Below are positions 1-11,421 of a stretch of 64,000 bases of DNA, in pieces. The DNA is taken from contig CM067366.1 in the NCBI GenBank assembly GCA_034401795.1, positions 74,380,518-74,444,517 of the forward strand. The letters run 5' to 3'. Under the pieces are notes generated by a model. That model searched no databases and was not told the DNA's origin. It saw only the letters and a list, made by a program, of their open reading frames with translations. The position numbers and the translations under genes were made by a program. The stretch is from Chaetoderma sp. LZ-2023a (taxonomy: Eukaryota; Mollusca; Caudofoveata; Chaetodermatida; Chaetodermatidae). Each line of letters opens with the position of its first letter. Position 1 is the first letter of the stretch.

Positions 1-3000
1 GCACAGAAGTTTTTGGATGCGATGAATTTTCATAAAGATGAAGTGTATGTCAGATGTGCAGACATAGGCAGTCCTCAAGATGTCTATGCCTCTGATTTAT
101 ATTGTCACGTGTCTTGCTTCAAACAATATGTGTCAAACTCAAAGCAGACAGAACCCTTTTGTGATAAGAGAATTAACCATAAGAATGATGTATTTACTGA
201 TGTTATGACTCATCTAGACCCACTCATTCAGGCTGGCTATGGGTTTACAATGACAGAAATCAAAGAGATGATGATGAACCTTGATGATAGTATATATGTG
301 TATAATCGAGATGTAAAGAGATTTCTCACAGATTACTATGGCGATCGAATTCAATGTTGCCCAAGTCACATGGTTAATGAGCCTGAAATGTGCTTCTCCC
401 GCTGACATTAGCATAGAAGATCTCGGTAGAAAACTTCGCAATAATGACGTAATTAGATCCGCTGGAGAAATCCTCAGAGAAGCTTTCAAGCAGGTTGACT
501 TTAAACTCGCCAATCGATTTTGTGATGGCAATGAATTGAAAGAGTCGTGGGAAAACACTCCTATGCCAGACCAATTACTGACATTCTTTGCAGCATTGTT
601 CGGTATTAGACGATCGCGTATGGTAAAAATTGAAATGCTCGACATGGTTAGTGGTGATTGTGACGATGACGAAGTGGATAGTGAAGGTGACACTAGTTCA
701 GATGACAATGCCATAGAGGTTGAGTGGGCTGTCCGTAATCAGCACACCCAGTTGAACTGCCTGTTTCAGATTATGTACAATCAGCTCTTTCACGGTGCTA
801 AGAAAACCCCTCTGAGTGCCTCATTTGGCCAGTATCAATATGGCAAGAGTCGCAGCCGAGAGGTTCTGACAGCGGCAAACCGTATGGGCATCAGTTCCAG
901 TTATAATGATGTAAGGAGATCAAGACGGTTGCTCGCTGCCTACGCTGTTGCAAAGTCAGAAGGGAACGAGGTCCCAGTGCCAAGCACATTCACTCGTGGT
1001 GCATATATATGTGGGGCTATGGACAATGGGGATTTTAGTGATCGTTCCTCTCTCTCCTGGCACTGAATCAGATCATGTGACCATGCAAGTACTATACCAG
1101 GAGATTATCTCTCCCCCAGAGTCAAAACCTTACGTTTCTGACATGAACTTACAGAAGAGCACTGCGTGCTTGCCTGTGAAACGCCCATGTCAGTATGTAC
1201 CTTGTCACTCCAAACCATTAGTAAAACCATCGCTTCCTCCCAACTTCCATGTTATAGATGAAACTGGTATCGATTCTAATCTGGATTGTGTATCTGCCCT
1301 TCGTGTAGCAAATAACAGGGAATTTCTTATATCCTTCATTAGGTATGGTCTACCGAAAGATGGATCTACTTGTGATACGCTACCTACATGGGGTGGTTCA
1401 CATGCTCTACTGTCTACTGCGGTAGTGCCTCTAATGCGGGTCGGGTTTTTGCCTGTGATACCCTCACCTGTGACAGACTATGCTACTGTGCGTAAGGGGC
1501 TTCAGAATTTCCAAAGTGTCCATCGGCAACTTAATCCATCTCAATCCCTCATGCCTGTATTTTGTGATGAAGGTGTATTTCATACGGTGGCCGATATTAT
1601 TATGGATGAGCCCAATGAATTCTCTGATCTGCATGGCATGATGGGGATGTTTCACTGGGTTAAGATACTGCTCAAGTGTGCTGGGCGGTATCTTCGAGGA
1701 TCAGGCATTGAAGATGCTCTCATTGAGACCGAGGTTTTTGGTAAGTTGACATTGAATTCAGTATTGGAAGGCAGTCATTATGTTCGTTCCTTCCATGGAA
1801 TAATCATGGTATCAGATATGATCAGCTCGTTGACGTGGGAGGCTTTCTGGCAGTGGTTGGAGCAACATGATCGTAAAGTAAATGATGCTGTGATGACATG
1901 CGCAGGCAAGGTGCAGAGTGCTCTTTGCGAGAAGAAGAGGTCAGTTGAGCTGTTCGCAGAGCTTGTTGATAAATCTTCAGAGCTTCAAGAACACTTTGAG
2001 CACTTCGTCAACGAGTGCTGTGAGAAGTCCGAGATGTGCCAGTACTTGCAACTGTTTCAACATATGGCAGTCACCATTAAGCATGCCGTTGCATCAGATC
2101 GAGAAGGAAACTTCCCTTTACACATAGCCGCTGTTGAAGCATCTCTTCCTATCTTCCGAGAGAGTGACTGTCTCAATTATCTCCGCTATGGGTCATTCTA
2201 TTTAGAAACAACAAAGGTCCTAGAGGCAACGCATCCTGAGTTCTTTCGGCACTTCATGCGTGGTCAGTTCGTCGTGAAGGACCATGCTTCGGGTTATTTT
2301 AATGCAGTTGCACCAGATATGAAGCTGGAGCAATCGATACAAAGGACGTCAAAGAGTGATGGTGGCATTGTGGGACAAACAAGAAATTTGGCGATCGTTG
2401 TTGAGTGGCAGCTCATATTCCACGAAATACTTCTTGTCTCGAACAACTTCAGGGAGATGATGAATGATGTCTCAATGAGTCACAGCGAATCATCAAGTGT
2501 TCATCATGAGCTCACTGGTCGCAAAGCTGCCCATCTCAATGAAAATGTGGCAAAGCTTCTAGACTTCATAAGAGATAGGGGCAATCCTTACATCATAGAA
2601 GCTCCGGGGATCAAGCTCTACAATCTCACTAACAAGCAACTGTCAGACAATGAAGTGGCTGTGCGACTGCTTCAGGTACAAGCGAATGGAGATCGACTGG
2701 TGAGAGAATTCCGGAAGGAGCGGTTCCTTGAGAAGACAAAGAAACTCTCCATCACTATATCAAAAAGAGCTCTGCCACAGATGGATTACAAACCACCCTC
2801 CGAGAACAATGCATCTCCTGTAACTGTGTCTCCCAAGATGATAGCAGCAGCTCAGCGGGACATTGAGATCGTGAAAGAGCGGGGTATGACACTCGACTCT
2901 ATCTATGGCCATGATATCCTCCCCGTTTCAACAATATTTGAAGGCGATCTCCCCTCCAAACCCGACAAGAGCACACTGATAGCTGAACTGGAAAAATACA

Positions 3001-4317
3001 TAACAGATGATGATATGCATTTCCCAGGAGGAGATTTCTCCGTTATCTTAGACTTCATGTCAAAAATTCGATCATTTCCGAACTTAGCATCCTTTGTAAC
3101 ATTTGGTCGTGTGGTTAGTTGTGTCCTCTCTGCGGGCCGATCGATTTGCTCCAGGACTAGCCTCCACGTCGTTTTTGACAGCTACTTGGACTCATCCGTT
3201 AAAGCTAGTGAACGGCTCCGCCGCACTGGTGGAGTTGTGTCTGTTGACCTGACTGAAGTCACTGAAGATGTCCCTGTACCACAGCAGCTTGACAAGTTCT
3301 GGACCTCATCGGCAAATAAGGTCAAGTTACAACAACTTACCCGCCAGCTGGCATCAACTCCTGCGCTCGTCAATTTGATCATCGTTCTCAGCGGATGCAT
3401 CACGGATGAGGAAGTGGTACCAGCACAATTGTTGCATGCAGGGAGGGTACCAGGCTCGCTGTCTACCGAATCCCCAGAAGCTATCGAAGCGCTGACATGT
3501 CACATAGAAGAAGCTGATGATCGTTTAATTCTTCACTGTGCATGGGAGGTGGATCGTGGAAGTAGTCGGCTACTTGTGATCTCCAACGACACAGACACAA
3601 TAACGCGTTTACTTCGTTTTATCACTCAATTGCGTGAACGTGGTCTTCAAGAGTTGTGGGTAGAGTTTGGTTCTGGTGAGCGCAAACGTTATCTACCACT
3701 GCATGTTCTCACTGATAAGTTGGGAATTGGACTGTGCATGGTCATAGTGAAAGCGCATGTTCTCACTGGCGATGATGCGCTCAGTAAAATTGGTACAAAA
3801 CACGCATCTCTCACGTGTGAGCCAGGGAAGTTCCTGTACGATTTTGCAGAGTCACACCAGTTAACTGACGAGGTCGTAAAGAAGGTTGAAGAGTATCTCG
3901 TTCGTGTGTGGTTTGGTGCTAAGTGTAGACCAGATTCACGCACCTTCGACCAGCTTCGTGTGGAGTGTCATATTAGAGCTACGACGCCAAAGCCCCTGGA
4001 AGCCCCTACCTCCGACATCAAGTGTCATTCGTGGGCATATTCAGAGAGCTTTTTTCGTCCTGCGCAATGTTCTGTCCCTTCTTGATCACTCACATTCAAT
4101 TCCCGATCCAACGAATTATGGCTGGGTGATAGATAATGACATGCTCTTACCTGTAAAAGGTCTCAATCCACTACCACATGGGAAACTTGTCATTTGCAAG
4201 TGCATGGGAAAGTGTGACACTAAGCGCTGCCCATGTAAAAAGGTGGGGACCAATTGCGTGATCTTTTGTCACAAGCAACAAGGATCAGAGTGTAAAAATA
4301 GCCAGTCAACCATTTAG
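1..4317 (+). pseudogene. 3' part of a large uncharacterised protein gene with FEN/PIN-like motifs and a C-terminal Cys cluster, frameshifted
   Basis: An almost continuous coding path runs from the window edge to the TAA at 4317 but changes frame three times: near 400 (CTTCTCCCGC), near 1045 (a CT-rich run) and near 4000 (a CCCC run). Few stops occur otherwise, so this is a recent pseudogene or carries assembly indels. The first 400 bases include a Cys/His-containing stretch (DLYCHVSCFKQYV). An acidic Asp/Glu/Ser tract lies at 655-715. Near 3500-3800 the order is IEEADDRLILH, then VISNDTDT, then VLTGDDALSKIG. The spacing recalls the acidic clusters and helix-turn-helix of FEN1/XPG-type nucleases; that reading is inference. 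The last 45 residues carry a Cys-rich cluster (CKCMGKCDTKRCPCKK, then a C-x-x-x-C pair), like a tesmin/CXC zinc cluster. I recall similar multi-copy proteins from marine invertebrates but no assigned function. The start lies outside the window. An AATAAA at 4918-4923 is a possible poly(A) signal. Confidence 0.6.
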
Positions 4318-4398
4318 GTCAGTGGCAGTCAGAATTCGTGACTGTTCATCAAATGTAGGTATGGGACGGTATAGTAATTAGGTTCCCATATATTACCC

Positions 4399-4517
4399 TA
4401 GTCTGAGTCTACTGTGACTCTCGACCTGGCCTATGACAGATATTTGCATAGACACATCCGTCGGCTATTCAAATATATGTCATAGGCCGGGTTGAGAGTC
4501 AGAGCAGACTCGGACTA
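4399..4517. repeat. Near-perfect palindrome (hairpin), arms about 53 bp
   Basis: The arm starting TAGTCTGAGTCTAC at 4399 is the reverse complement, with few mismatches, of the arm ending GACTCGGACTA at 4517. Both arms hold GGCCTATGACA. The loop is about 15 bp. It sits about 80 bp after the stop of the preceding pseudogene. It looks like a foldback mobile element; no target duplication is evident. Confidence 0.75.
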
Positions 4518-4690
4518 AGGCCCATTTATATGGCGTGCTTATGTCACACCTTGCTAAGGAAATTTGCCTGACAATGACAAAATCCGACAGCTCTGCCTGT
4601 AAAGCCAATCATTACTTTGTTTAACTTTATCATTTAAATGCAAATTTCCTTAGCGCGGCGCGACATATGCACACCATAGATCGGGCCTCA
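4518..4690. repeat. Second adjacent palindrome with spacer
   Basis: AGGCCCATTTATATGG at 4518 pairs with the segment ending at 4690 (CCATAGATCGGGCCT). Inside, TTGCTAAGGAAATTTGC pairs with GCAAATTTCCTTAGCGC. The spacer of about 70 bp is AT-rich. It directly abuts the first palindrome, so the two hairpins lie in tandem. Confidence 0.7.
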
Positions 4691-4990
4691 GATTACCCCT
4701 CTCTGCCCTTGAAATGATATACATACCATGTCTGGCGAATGTATCTAGCTGCGCTGTACAATATTATCATCAAGTATGTTTCACTCATTATGGATCCTTT
4801 AGCTATAGCCATACAAAGGCGTTAATAACTTTTAAAGCTTTGTATCATCAACGTCAATAGTATTGTCAGTGACATTATTATTATTAACATTTATTGTCAA
4901 GATTCATACGAGTCCTCAATAAAGCTTTGTTTGCATCTAGTAAAATATTTTGTGCATTTTACTGATCATTTGATTATCTCAAAAAGCATA
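4691..4990. other. Intergenic, no gene seen
   Basis: AT-rich sequence with no ORF. It contains a single AATAAA (4918-4923) on the plus strand that could end transcripts of the upstream pseudogene. Confidence 0.4.
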
Positions 4991-5019
4991 CATGCTTTCA
5001 CGATTGACTGACTTAAGGC

Positions 5020-5750
5020 GGTACCTATCTTGGATTTTGATAATTAGGCAATGTCAAAAATATTTATTCGAAAACATCATTGTATCAGACATATCTGAAA
5101 CACCCCACGATAGATACCAAAATCATTCTTCTACTACACTATCAAGTATTCAAGTATTATAAGAATTTTCATGATTGCTGAAATTTCTTGGCAGCCATCT
5201 TGGATTTCGGTAACTAGGTAATGTCAAAACTGTTTATAGACAGGACCATTGTATCGGACCTATTTGAAAACCCCATATTAGACACCAAAATCGCCAACCT
5301 ACTATGATTCTATCAAAAGTTATACACATTTATTGTTTGGCACAGACACCAGCGGCGGCCAATTTTCATGATTAGTCGACTTTGGGTGGCGGCCATCTTG
5401 GATTTCGGTAATCAGGATGTGTCACGTATGTTCACTGATGGCACCATTGTATTGGGCATACATGAAAACCCCATGATAGATACCAAAATTATTCTTCTAC
5501 TCTACTTCTATCAAAAGTTATAGTAATTTTCATAATTGACGGACTTCCGGTGGTGGCCATCTTGGATTTCCGTAACTAGGCAACGTCAAAAATGTTTATA
5601 GACGGGACCATTGTATTGGCCATATGTGAAAACCCCATAATAGACACCAAAATCGACCACCTACTACGATTCTATCAAAAGTTATATGCATTTATTAATT
5701 GGCACAGACACCCGCGGCGGCCATTTTGGAAAATGGCGGATTTCCGGCTT
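5020..5750. repeat. Degenerate tandem array, about 4 monomers of 165-190 bp with two alternating types
   Basis: The phrase GCCATCTTGGATTTCGGTAA recurs near 5025, 5200, 5390 and 5555. Each is followed by a GTCAAAA block, ACCATTGTAT, AAAACCCCAT and a GACACCAAAATC/GATACCAAAAT block. Monomers 1 and 3 share an ATTCTTCTACT stretch. Monomers 2 and 4 share CTACTATGATTCTATC or its variant, a TTGGCACAGACACC segment and a GCGGCGGCCA end. The true unit is therefore a dimer of about 355 bp. Confidence 0.75.
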
Positions 5751-5872
5751 ATGCTACAAATTCATGAATTCCACCTAGTGTATTCTTGAAGCTATGGGTA
5801 TCCCATACACAAATCAAAAGTCAAAGTCTATGCCTTCTGAAATGTATACGGGGTTCTATGGCAGGGCCTGGA

Positions 5873-6095
<223 letters not shown>

Positions 6096-6264
6096 ATTGT
6101 AAATTGTACATATACCACAGCAATCCTATAATACAAACAGTAAAAACAAAGAAAAAAAGGAAAATGAAAAAGAAAAAAGAAGGGTAGAAGAAATTCAACC
6201 ATTATCCGCACATAGCACAACCAACCATAGTAATGTAAAAAAAACATGGCCTCCAATGTCGCAA

Positions 6265-6266
6265 CA

Positions 6267-6301
<35 letters not shown>
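6265..6301. repeat. (ATG)n trinucleotide repeat
   Basis: About a dozen ATG/GAT triplets in a row. The apparent poly-Met start of a plus-strand ORF here is an artefact of this repeat. Confidence 0.9.
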
Positions 6302-6389
6302 CGCACATTCCGCAAGTGGTAGCCCAGTTACCTAACATCTCTAAGGTGTTATACATTTCAGGTGTTAATAATGAAATTCAGTTCATTGA

Positions 6390-6720
6390 AAATTTTATTT
6401 CGGTCTGTTTCCAGAAATTTGTCTATCTTGCTTTCGAGATCATAACAAGAACAAGAACTTTGTGCAGTCTCCAATTATCTGAGTTAGGTCTTCTGGGTCG
6501 AAGTTACCAAGCCTCATTCCTTGAAACTGTAGTAGGATACAATCCAGATCTACAACCAAGGCTGGACACTAGACAATGAAGTGCTCGACTGTTTCATAGC
6601 CCTCTTGACAGAGAAGCCATGTAGGCCCACATTGGCTCTTGCTAAAAAAAACCCTGTCTGATAATGATCCACTGTTGCCAATCCACAGTTTCACTTCACC
6701 CCAAAATGGAAAGGAAATCT
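6390..6720 (-). pseudogene. LINE C-terminal fragment, minus strand
   Basis: Read on the minus strand, the region gives LLCQEGYETVEHFIV, a stop, then CPAL. This matches the C-x-x-C ... E-HF-x-x-x-CP zinc-knuckle-like end that follows the RT domain in several non-LTR retrotransposon lineages. It is broken by stops and an A8 run near 6640. It lies head-to-head with the plus-strand LINE that begins just downstream. Confidence 0.5.
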
Positions 6721-6774
6721 CTCAAGAGCATTTAATGAGGGTCAAGGAATTAGACAATGAGGTGGGTCATCCAG

Positions 6775-7460
6775 AGATCTGTTCAACAGCAGAAGCAATA
6801 GCCTACTAGATCATTATGAGACTCATCCAGCAACATATAGAATTGGTACAATTCCAAGTGGTGTGGTTATGTGTGCAGACGATTTAGTACTTGTTGCAAG
6901 TACAACAAATGCCATGCAGCAGCTGATTAATGAAGCCCAGCTAAATGCAGCCAATGAACGCTCCATTTTCAGTAGTACTAAGACCGCCACCATGGCAGTT
7001 AAAGGCCTAACCCTGCTAGCCTATACCTTAATGGAAAGGTACTTGATACCACAAAGCAGGAAAAACACCTTGGTGTCATGAGAAACTCGGCTTGTACAAA
7101 TCAGCAGACAATAGAGTGCAGAATAAATTTAGCAAGATGAGCTGCCTATTCGTTGATGGGTGCTGGGATACAGGGTCTAAATGAGCTGAATCCTGTTACA
7201 TCAAAACATATCTGGGATATTTATATCACCCCAGTTCTTCTGCATGGGTTGGAAGGATTGATTCTTAAATCAACAGACGTGGACAAGCTCGAGGAATTTT
7301 ATAGAGCGCATCTTAAGAAAATACAGCGCTTGCCAACTGCTTCTGCGAATGTGGCTGCCTATCTGTTGCTTGGAGCCCTACGACTTGAAGGTCAACTACA
7401 TAAAAGGATTCTGACGTTTTTCATGAACATGCTGCGTAGAGAAAGTTCTGTAGAGAAGGA
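6775..7460 (+). pseudogene. 5'-truncated LINE reverse transcriptase, part 1 (interrupted by hAT)
   Basis: The translation contains GVVMCADDLVLVAS, in which ADD is the RT catalytic motif, followed by an Asn/Ala helix, ERSIFSSTKT, and after a frameshift near 7090-7150 YITPVLLHGLEGL, YRAHLKKIQRLP and AAYLLLGALRLEGQLHKR. These blocks are the palm and thumb of non-LTR RTs. The upstream RT domain and endonuclease are missing, as expected of a 5'-truncated copy. The coding path stops at the hAT boundary and resumes at 11422. The clade is not certain. Confidence 0.7.
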
Positions 7461-8260
7461 CAGGGTTGGCAAGTTTTGGACACTAGTGGTTTAAACCGCG
7501 GTTTAAATCATGGTTTAAACCGTCTGCCCAAAATAGGTTTTGGACACCTTAAATTGTCCAAAACTGTCCAAAACCTAAAATATTGGTATAAAAAATATTT
7601 TTCTGAAATGTAGTTTTCTTAAAACAACTATATAGCATTTAGACACATACAGGTACATGTACATATTGATGGATGGTTATCTACATGTATTTTTGGATAC
7701 TTTATTGCTATATAATAATAATAATAATAGTCTAAAAGGACACATATGATTTCAATAAATTAGGAGTCTTATTTGCTTCTTTCTATAATCCATGGGTTAA
7801 TTTTTTTCAACTTTTGTTTGTCTTAAATGTTTTAACTCTGTAAATTTCGACCAGTTGTGTTAAACCCACAGAAACCCTATTTAATCAATAATGTAAACAT
7901 ATTAGACTACCTATGTACAGCTAGATGTTTATATTATTGAGAACTGTCTCTGTGTCTAAATCTATTTCTTGCAAAATGTTCATGGCCTATGGAAGAATCT
8001 TAAACTCATAGAGAAAATATAGTCTGCTAAGATGTTGTTTCAACAATTAACTGATGACCCTTGCTCTCTAAGGCTATTTTAGAATGCACTACTCAGTACA
8101 CACATTAGCTATGTTTACATAAGATCTTATGCAAATTTGGGATTAAGGCATTAAGCTGATAGAATATAAATTAGATTCTTCATGTTTTCATCTATCCTCA
8201 GTTAATGCTAGATATCAATTAGACAATTAGTAAAGAGATGTCCTTGTGCTACATTAATCT

Positions 8261-8551
8261 TTGAATTCTTCTGTTGTCCTGAATATTTATGTGTTGATGG
8301 TATTTGGAATAGTTAATATGTATTTCAAAGGTGGTAGGCCTAAGGATCCAATTTGGAAGCACTTTTTGGAAGTTAAGATTAATGGCAAACAAATGGCTAA
8401 GTGTAGAGAGTGTGAGTACACAGTTGTCAACAAGGTAGCAAGGATGAAAATACACTATGAGAAGTATGAGAAGTCTACTGAAAGTCCTGTTGAACAGGCT
8501 GATACAGACAGTGCAGACACACATATCAGCAAAGACATCAAGATTCTGAAG
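8261..8551 (+). CDS. hAT transposase exon 1: BED-type zinc finger
   Basis: The exon reads GGRPKDPIWKHFLEV, then AKCRECEYTV, then RMKIHYEKY. The layout matches a BED finger: aromatic Trp/Phe residues, a C-x-x-C pair, then a His-containing helix. The last His/Cys ligand is not obvious. BED fingers bind DNA and are the usual N-terminal module of hAT transposases. The exon ends with the donor CTGAAG/gtaaat at 8551 in phase 0, which matches the acceptor before 9655. The ATG at 8261 is only the first in the open frame; translation may start further downstream or in an upstream exon. Confidence 0.7.
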
Positions 8552-9654
8552 GTAAATAAAATTAATGCTTAACCCCTTGCCCTCTAATGTTAATAATTAA
8601 AAATTCTATATTTTATTGTGACTATACCAAGGAAACTGGTTTTCATTTTTCAACAATTTTGCTGGGCGATGACAAATTTGTTGAAAATAAAAAAACAGTT
8701 TATCTTTTAATTTTATTTGAAAAATGTTTTTTGTTGACATTGGAGTGCTAGGAGTCCAATATATCTAATACATGCCTTAACCCTTTCACCGATGAATTCC
8801 TCAGCTATCATTTTCAAGGACACTATGCGGGAAAACTGCAGAATATTTTGAAACTAATTTGACTGGAAAACAAATTTACTCGTGAAATGACTGCCGCTTT
8901 TACTAAGCCAGTCATTTCAGTGAAAAATTTTCTAAAATTTGTGCTAAGTTGTGTTTAAAAGTCATAATGTACAATGTAGGTAAGGTTACTATTCACTGTA
9001 ATTGTCTTGGCCGCATAGGGGTTATCAACAGGATGTCTCACCTTTAGTTCAGATACCTGAGTTAATTATTCTCTTTGCCATGCTAGTAATAGAGCCAGGT
9101 CTGATAATCTCTGATAACCACAATCACATGCTGAGCCTCTTTACAATTCAATGGTATAGGTGTCATAATTGGCCTGTGAGGGCGCTGGCTTAAGATTAGA
9201 AATAATACACAATGATTTGCTTAACCCTATACTTTCTGCAACCCAGGGTTTTCAGAAATACTCTTGCCTGAATACCTTTACTACAGTAATATTATGAAAA
9301 CAATTTGGCATAGCACACTAACACCCTTCAGATAGACTGATGCAAACAGTCAAACTAATATTCAGCAAGTCCCAAAGTTTTGAAAATAAATAAAAACATG
9401 CATTTATTTGACAGAAGGTGGTCTATCTTTAACTCTATCCATTCCAAATTTTAAATGTATTGAATTATGACATAAAATTAATTACTTTTGAAAATTCAAC
9501 ATAGGAATGACTGATTTTGTTGCAATGCCAGTCATTTCAATGTACATTTTTAAAAAGATTATCATATCTTGTCCCCAAATGGCTTGGACCAGGTAGGATG
9601 TATATCTACATTTGGCTTATATAGCACATGTAATATCCCTTTTCTTTGTTTCAG

Positions 9655-11182
9655 CTGGACAAACCATCAGCTGCACCATGCACAAAGCGACTAAGAGAAG
9701 AATTGCCATCACAATCAGCACCACCCTCACCAACCTGTCCAGTTCAATTCTCAATTCAACCCGATCTGAGCCGACATTGTATCACTACCACCTCAGCGAT
9801 TAAGTCAGCAATAGATATAGAAGTCGCGAGGTTGTTTTATGCTTGTAACCTTCCATTTTCAATGGCTGAACATCCGCAGTTCATAAAAGTTGTTAGTACG
9901 CTACGCCCAGGATATAAACCCCCCTTCACGTAAACTGATTGGTGGAAAGCTTCTAGATGCTGTGCATGATCAGGTGACAGAGGATATGAAGGTGATTCTT
10001 GATGGCAAGACAGCAACATTAGTGGAGGATGGGTGGAGTAACATTCACAATGAACCTATCATAGCATCCTGCTTGCAAGTAGAAGGAAAGAGCTTCTTCC
10101 TAAACAGCTTTGACACTGATTCTATGACTAAAAGTGCTGAAAACTGTATGGTGAAGTGTCAAGAGACAATACAATATGCTAAAACAAAATACAACTGTAC
10201 AGTTAAGAGCATTGTCACAGATAATGCAAAGAACATGGAAAAAATGCGTGATGGTTTGAAGGCTAATGACAATGATCTTACTGTCTATGGCTGTTCTGCA
10301 CACTGGCTAAACTTACTAGGGCAAGACATAACACCGGATACGCTAATTAAGCATGTAGTTGAGATTCAAAAATATTTCAGGAATCACCACAAGCCACTAT
10401 CCTGGCTCTCGGAATGTATTGGTAGTGTTAAGCCACAGCTTCCTTGTGACACTAGATGGAAGAGTCAACTCGTGTGTATTGACTCCTTCATTCACAATCG
10501 TCCACATTTCATGAACATTGTACAAGACCATGAAGGAGAAATAGATAATTCTATTGTCAAGAAGATAATGGACTTTAACCTGTTTAGAAATGCAAGAGAC
10601 TTAGCTGAACAACTTCGGCCAATTTCAATAGCAATTGACACATGTCAGAGTGACACATCAACACTAGCCGATGCATGCCATGTTTGGCTTGAATTACTAA
10701 ACAACACTCTGCTAGAACCACACAAGAAAACTCTGTTAGCACGTTTCAGCAAGGCAATCCTGCCAGAGCATCTTGTCGCATACACATTACAGCCAAAGTT
10801 TCAGGGCGAGATGCTGGTAGCAAAACAGTTTGAAGAAGTGAACAATTGGATAATAGCTAAGAACCCTAGCTTCATAGCAACATTTATTGCATACCAGGCT
10901 AAAAGCAGCCCATTTCCTGCATCATATTTCTGTGATGCTGCAGTTCAAGTGCCTTCAGTGACATGGTGGAAGGCCTTGAAAACACTAGGTGTGCCAGGTG
11001 ATTTTATTGATATGGCTATTCAGCTGCTTGAAGCACCAGCATCATCAGCATCGATTGAGAGAATTTTTAGCAATTTTAGCTATATCCACACTAAAACCCG
11101 TAATAGGCTTGGAGTAGAGAAAGTGTCAACGCTAGTGTTTTGCTACAGGATGTTGAGAGGGCTGTCTGATTTGGACTACTAA
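9655..11182 (+). CDS. hAT transposase main exon, one frameshift
   Basis: The exon follows the acceptor ctttgtttcag at 9654. Translation opens LDKPSAAPCTKR and runs to a C6 tract at 9919-9924, where the frame shifts by one. The following 430-residue frame continues without a stop to TAA at 11182. Visible hAT features are DGWSN (first catalytic Asp region), VTDNAKNM (second Asp), GCSAHWLNLL (the C-x-x-H insertion signature) and, near the end, ASSASIERIFSNFS with RNRLGVEKVSTLV, the hAT dimerisation domain. It would cut and paste the element in the nucleus. The C6 shift is the only lesion I see, so this copy is either barely dead or intact with a sequencing indel. Confidence 0.85.
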
Positions 11183-11421
11183 TTAAACCTTTTAAGTTTT
11201 AATTGTATGTATTTGATAAAAATGTAATAATAACTCATACAATAAATGGATTTGTTTAATATAGTGCTTTTGATGCATAAGAGTATGGTGATATGTCCAA
11301 CATAGATTTGGACAGTTTTGGACAGTTTTGGACTGGTTTAAACCATTTAAGACAGGTTTTAGACAGGCTTTGGACAATGTCTGCTCAAAGTTAGTTTTGG
11401 ACTGTCCAAAACCCAACCCTG

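Larger units (their letters stand above)
7461..11421 (+). mobile_element. hAT DNA transposon, 3.96 kb, with terminal inverted repeats and an 8-bp target duplication
   Basis: The left end reads CAGGGTTGGCAAGTTTTGG and the right end, reverse-complemented, CAGGGTTGGGTTTTGG. Subterminal TGGACA and TTTAAACC words recur inside both ends. The 8 bp GAGAAGGA at 7453-7460 are repeated exactly at 11422-11429, the target duplication size of hAT elements. The element encodes a BED-finger exon (8261-8551) and a transposase exon (9655-11182). The noncoding parts (7495-8240, 8580-9640) are AT-rich. They hold two partial foldback repeats at 8838-8950 and 9490-9560, with GAATGACTG arms. Nothing else coding is visible there. 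Confidence 0.92.

Noticed and set aside
6256-6579. ORF beginning with poly-Met
   Set aside because: The start is an (ATG)n repeat and the rest is antisense to a LINE C-terminal fragment.
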